Of a stretch of 41,100 nucleotides of DNA, positions 40,535 to 41,100 are shown one piece after another. Numbering within the stretch: the first letter of the stretch is position 1; every line of letters begins with the position of its first letter. The DNA comes from CAZVWW01 sp964631265 (GTDB taxonomy: Bacteria > Thermotogota > Thermotogae > MWEM01): assembly GCA_964631265.1 (NCBI GenBank), contig CAZVWW010000006.1, forward strand, positions 1 to 41,100, read 5' to 3'. The notes beneath the pieces were generated by a model. It saw only the letters and a list, made by a program, of their open reading frames with translations, was not told where the DNA came from and did no database searches. The position numbers were made by a program, and so were the translations under genes.

Positions 40535-41098
40535 TCATCGATGTTGTTTTTTCCTCCCTTTCGCAATCAAGCCGGCCGCATTTCCATAGATATCCTCCAG
40601 AGATAATTCATTGCCACTTACCGACTTTCCGAACACCTTATACCGCTTCCCGATCTTTAATTGCATCCATTCGTACACACCGGTCATCTCCTTGTTCATG
40701 GCACTGATACTCGATAACTCAACGGTTTTGTAATTCATTTCAAGCAGATTCTTTCTCATGTTAAGGACCAGATAGCCGGGAATCCCCTTGTTCTGATACT
40801 CTTTAGTGACAAGCAACAAGATCCCTCTGGCCTTTTTTGTGTTTTTCTTTGACCGGAGCAGATGGATCCATCCAAACGGAAAGAGCTTCCCCTTTGCCTT
40901 TTTAATGCCCTTACTGACATCCGGGATGGTAACGGCGATACCTGCCGGTTTATCTTTGTGAAATGCAATAAGCGCCATTCCGGGATCGACGATGCTCTTG
41001 AGCTCCTCAACAATCTCATGAACCTCCTCTTTCGAGGGAGGGATGAGGTCCTCCTCCCAGATATCCGGATAAGAGTTTTTCATAAGGTAATAGACATT
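40535..41098 (-). CDS. GNAT-like acetyltransferase, C-terminal part
   Basis: The frame continues without a stop to the right edge (NVYYL before the in-window Met), so the start probably lies outside and about 188 C-terminal residues are seen. The visible part has ALIAFHKDKPAGIAVTIPD, a typical strand-turn-strand of the GNAT fold, then GILLLVTKEYQNKGIPGYLV, where the motif A acetyl-CoA loop is expected (a Q/RxxGxG/A-like QNKGIPG). VELSSISAMNKEMTGVYEWM then matches the later helices. The end is Lys-rich. Acyl-CoA dependent transfer is likely, substrate unknown. It precedes the exported protein gene by 69 bases in the same direction. Confidence 0.7.
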   Translation of the reverse strand, partial: NVYYLMKNSYPDIWEEDLIPPSKEEVHEIVEELKSIVDPGMALIAFHKDKPAGIAVTIPDVSKGIKKAKGKLFPFGWIHLLRSKKNTKKARGILLLVTKEYQNKGIPGYLVLNMRKNLLEMNYKTVELSSISAMNKEMTGVYEWMQLKIGKRYKVFGKSVSGNELSLEDIYGNAAGLIAKGRKKQHR

Positions 41099-41100
41099 CT

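Noticed and set aside
1..41100. CRISPR array, tRNA, rRNA, transposase or prophage genes
   Set aside because: Scanned by eye; no direct-repeat array, no cloverleaf-like sequence, and no product with such motifs was found.

Overview
This is a gene-dense chromosomal window (about 41 kb, one 100-base N gap at 29858-29957, so a scaffold) from an uncultured-type, motile, diderm bacterium. The evidence for that is a flagellar export and placement operon with its own sigma-28, several lipoproteins and signal-peptide proteins, a possible small outer-membrane barrel, and many c-di-GMP signalling proteins. The order fliQ-fliR-flhB-flhA-flhF-flhG...cheC-cheD-fliA is shared in broad outline with Thermotogota, spirochaetes and Bacillus-type operons. 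The sequence alone does not settle the phylum. No rRNA, tRNA, CRISPR array, insertion sequence or phage gene was seen. No gene-free stretch exceeds 300 bases; the longest is 5471-5743.

Left part (1-11.4 kb): the tail of a BNR-repeat protein, a DUF6062-type Cys protein, a 66-base near-perfect palindrome, a CPD photolyase divergent from a mannose-1-phosphate guanylyltransferase, a response-regulator diguanylate cyclase, then a group of envelope proteins. These are a 405-aa Ig-like exported protein, a small lipoprotein, and a Cys-rich protein that reads as a PDZ domain split by a Cys-pair insert. They end in a strong terminator. A two-gene ABC-2 exporter and two more exported proteins follow.

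Centre (11.5-27.1 kb): one long plus-strand run of 16 genes, many overlapping: fliQ, fliR, flhB, flhA, flhF, flhG, two consecutive PilZ proteins, cheC, cheD, fliA, three unrecognised or poorly known genes, mfd and a COG1237-like metallo-hydrolase. It starts from a promoter region that overlaps, head to head, the promoter of a small exported protein. The logic is flagellar secretion gate, polar placement and number control, c-di-GMP sensing, chemotactic adaptation, and late-gene sigma factor.

Right part (27.1-41.1 kb): all genes on the minus strand. They are a double-HD protein of the HD-GYP class, a DUF6485 protein, an M20 peptidase, the gap, a BmpA-type (nucleoside or simple sugar) ABC importer lacking its binding protein, a degenerate ROK regulator, a MASE3 histidine kinase, a DHH phosphoesterase, a GAF/PAS/HD-GYP protein, a small lipoprotein, a signal-peptide protein and a partial acetyltransferase-like gene. 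One c-di-GMP synthase, two HD-GYP-type proteins and two PilZ receptors in one window suggest that motility here is tuned by c-di-GMP. Many intergenic regions carry TGn-TATAAT or TGn-TAAAAT boxes, which points to heavy use of extended -10 promoters.
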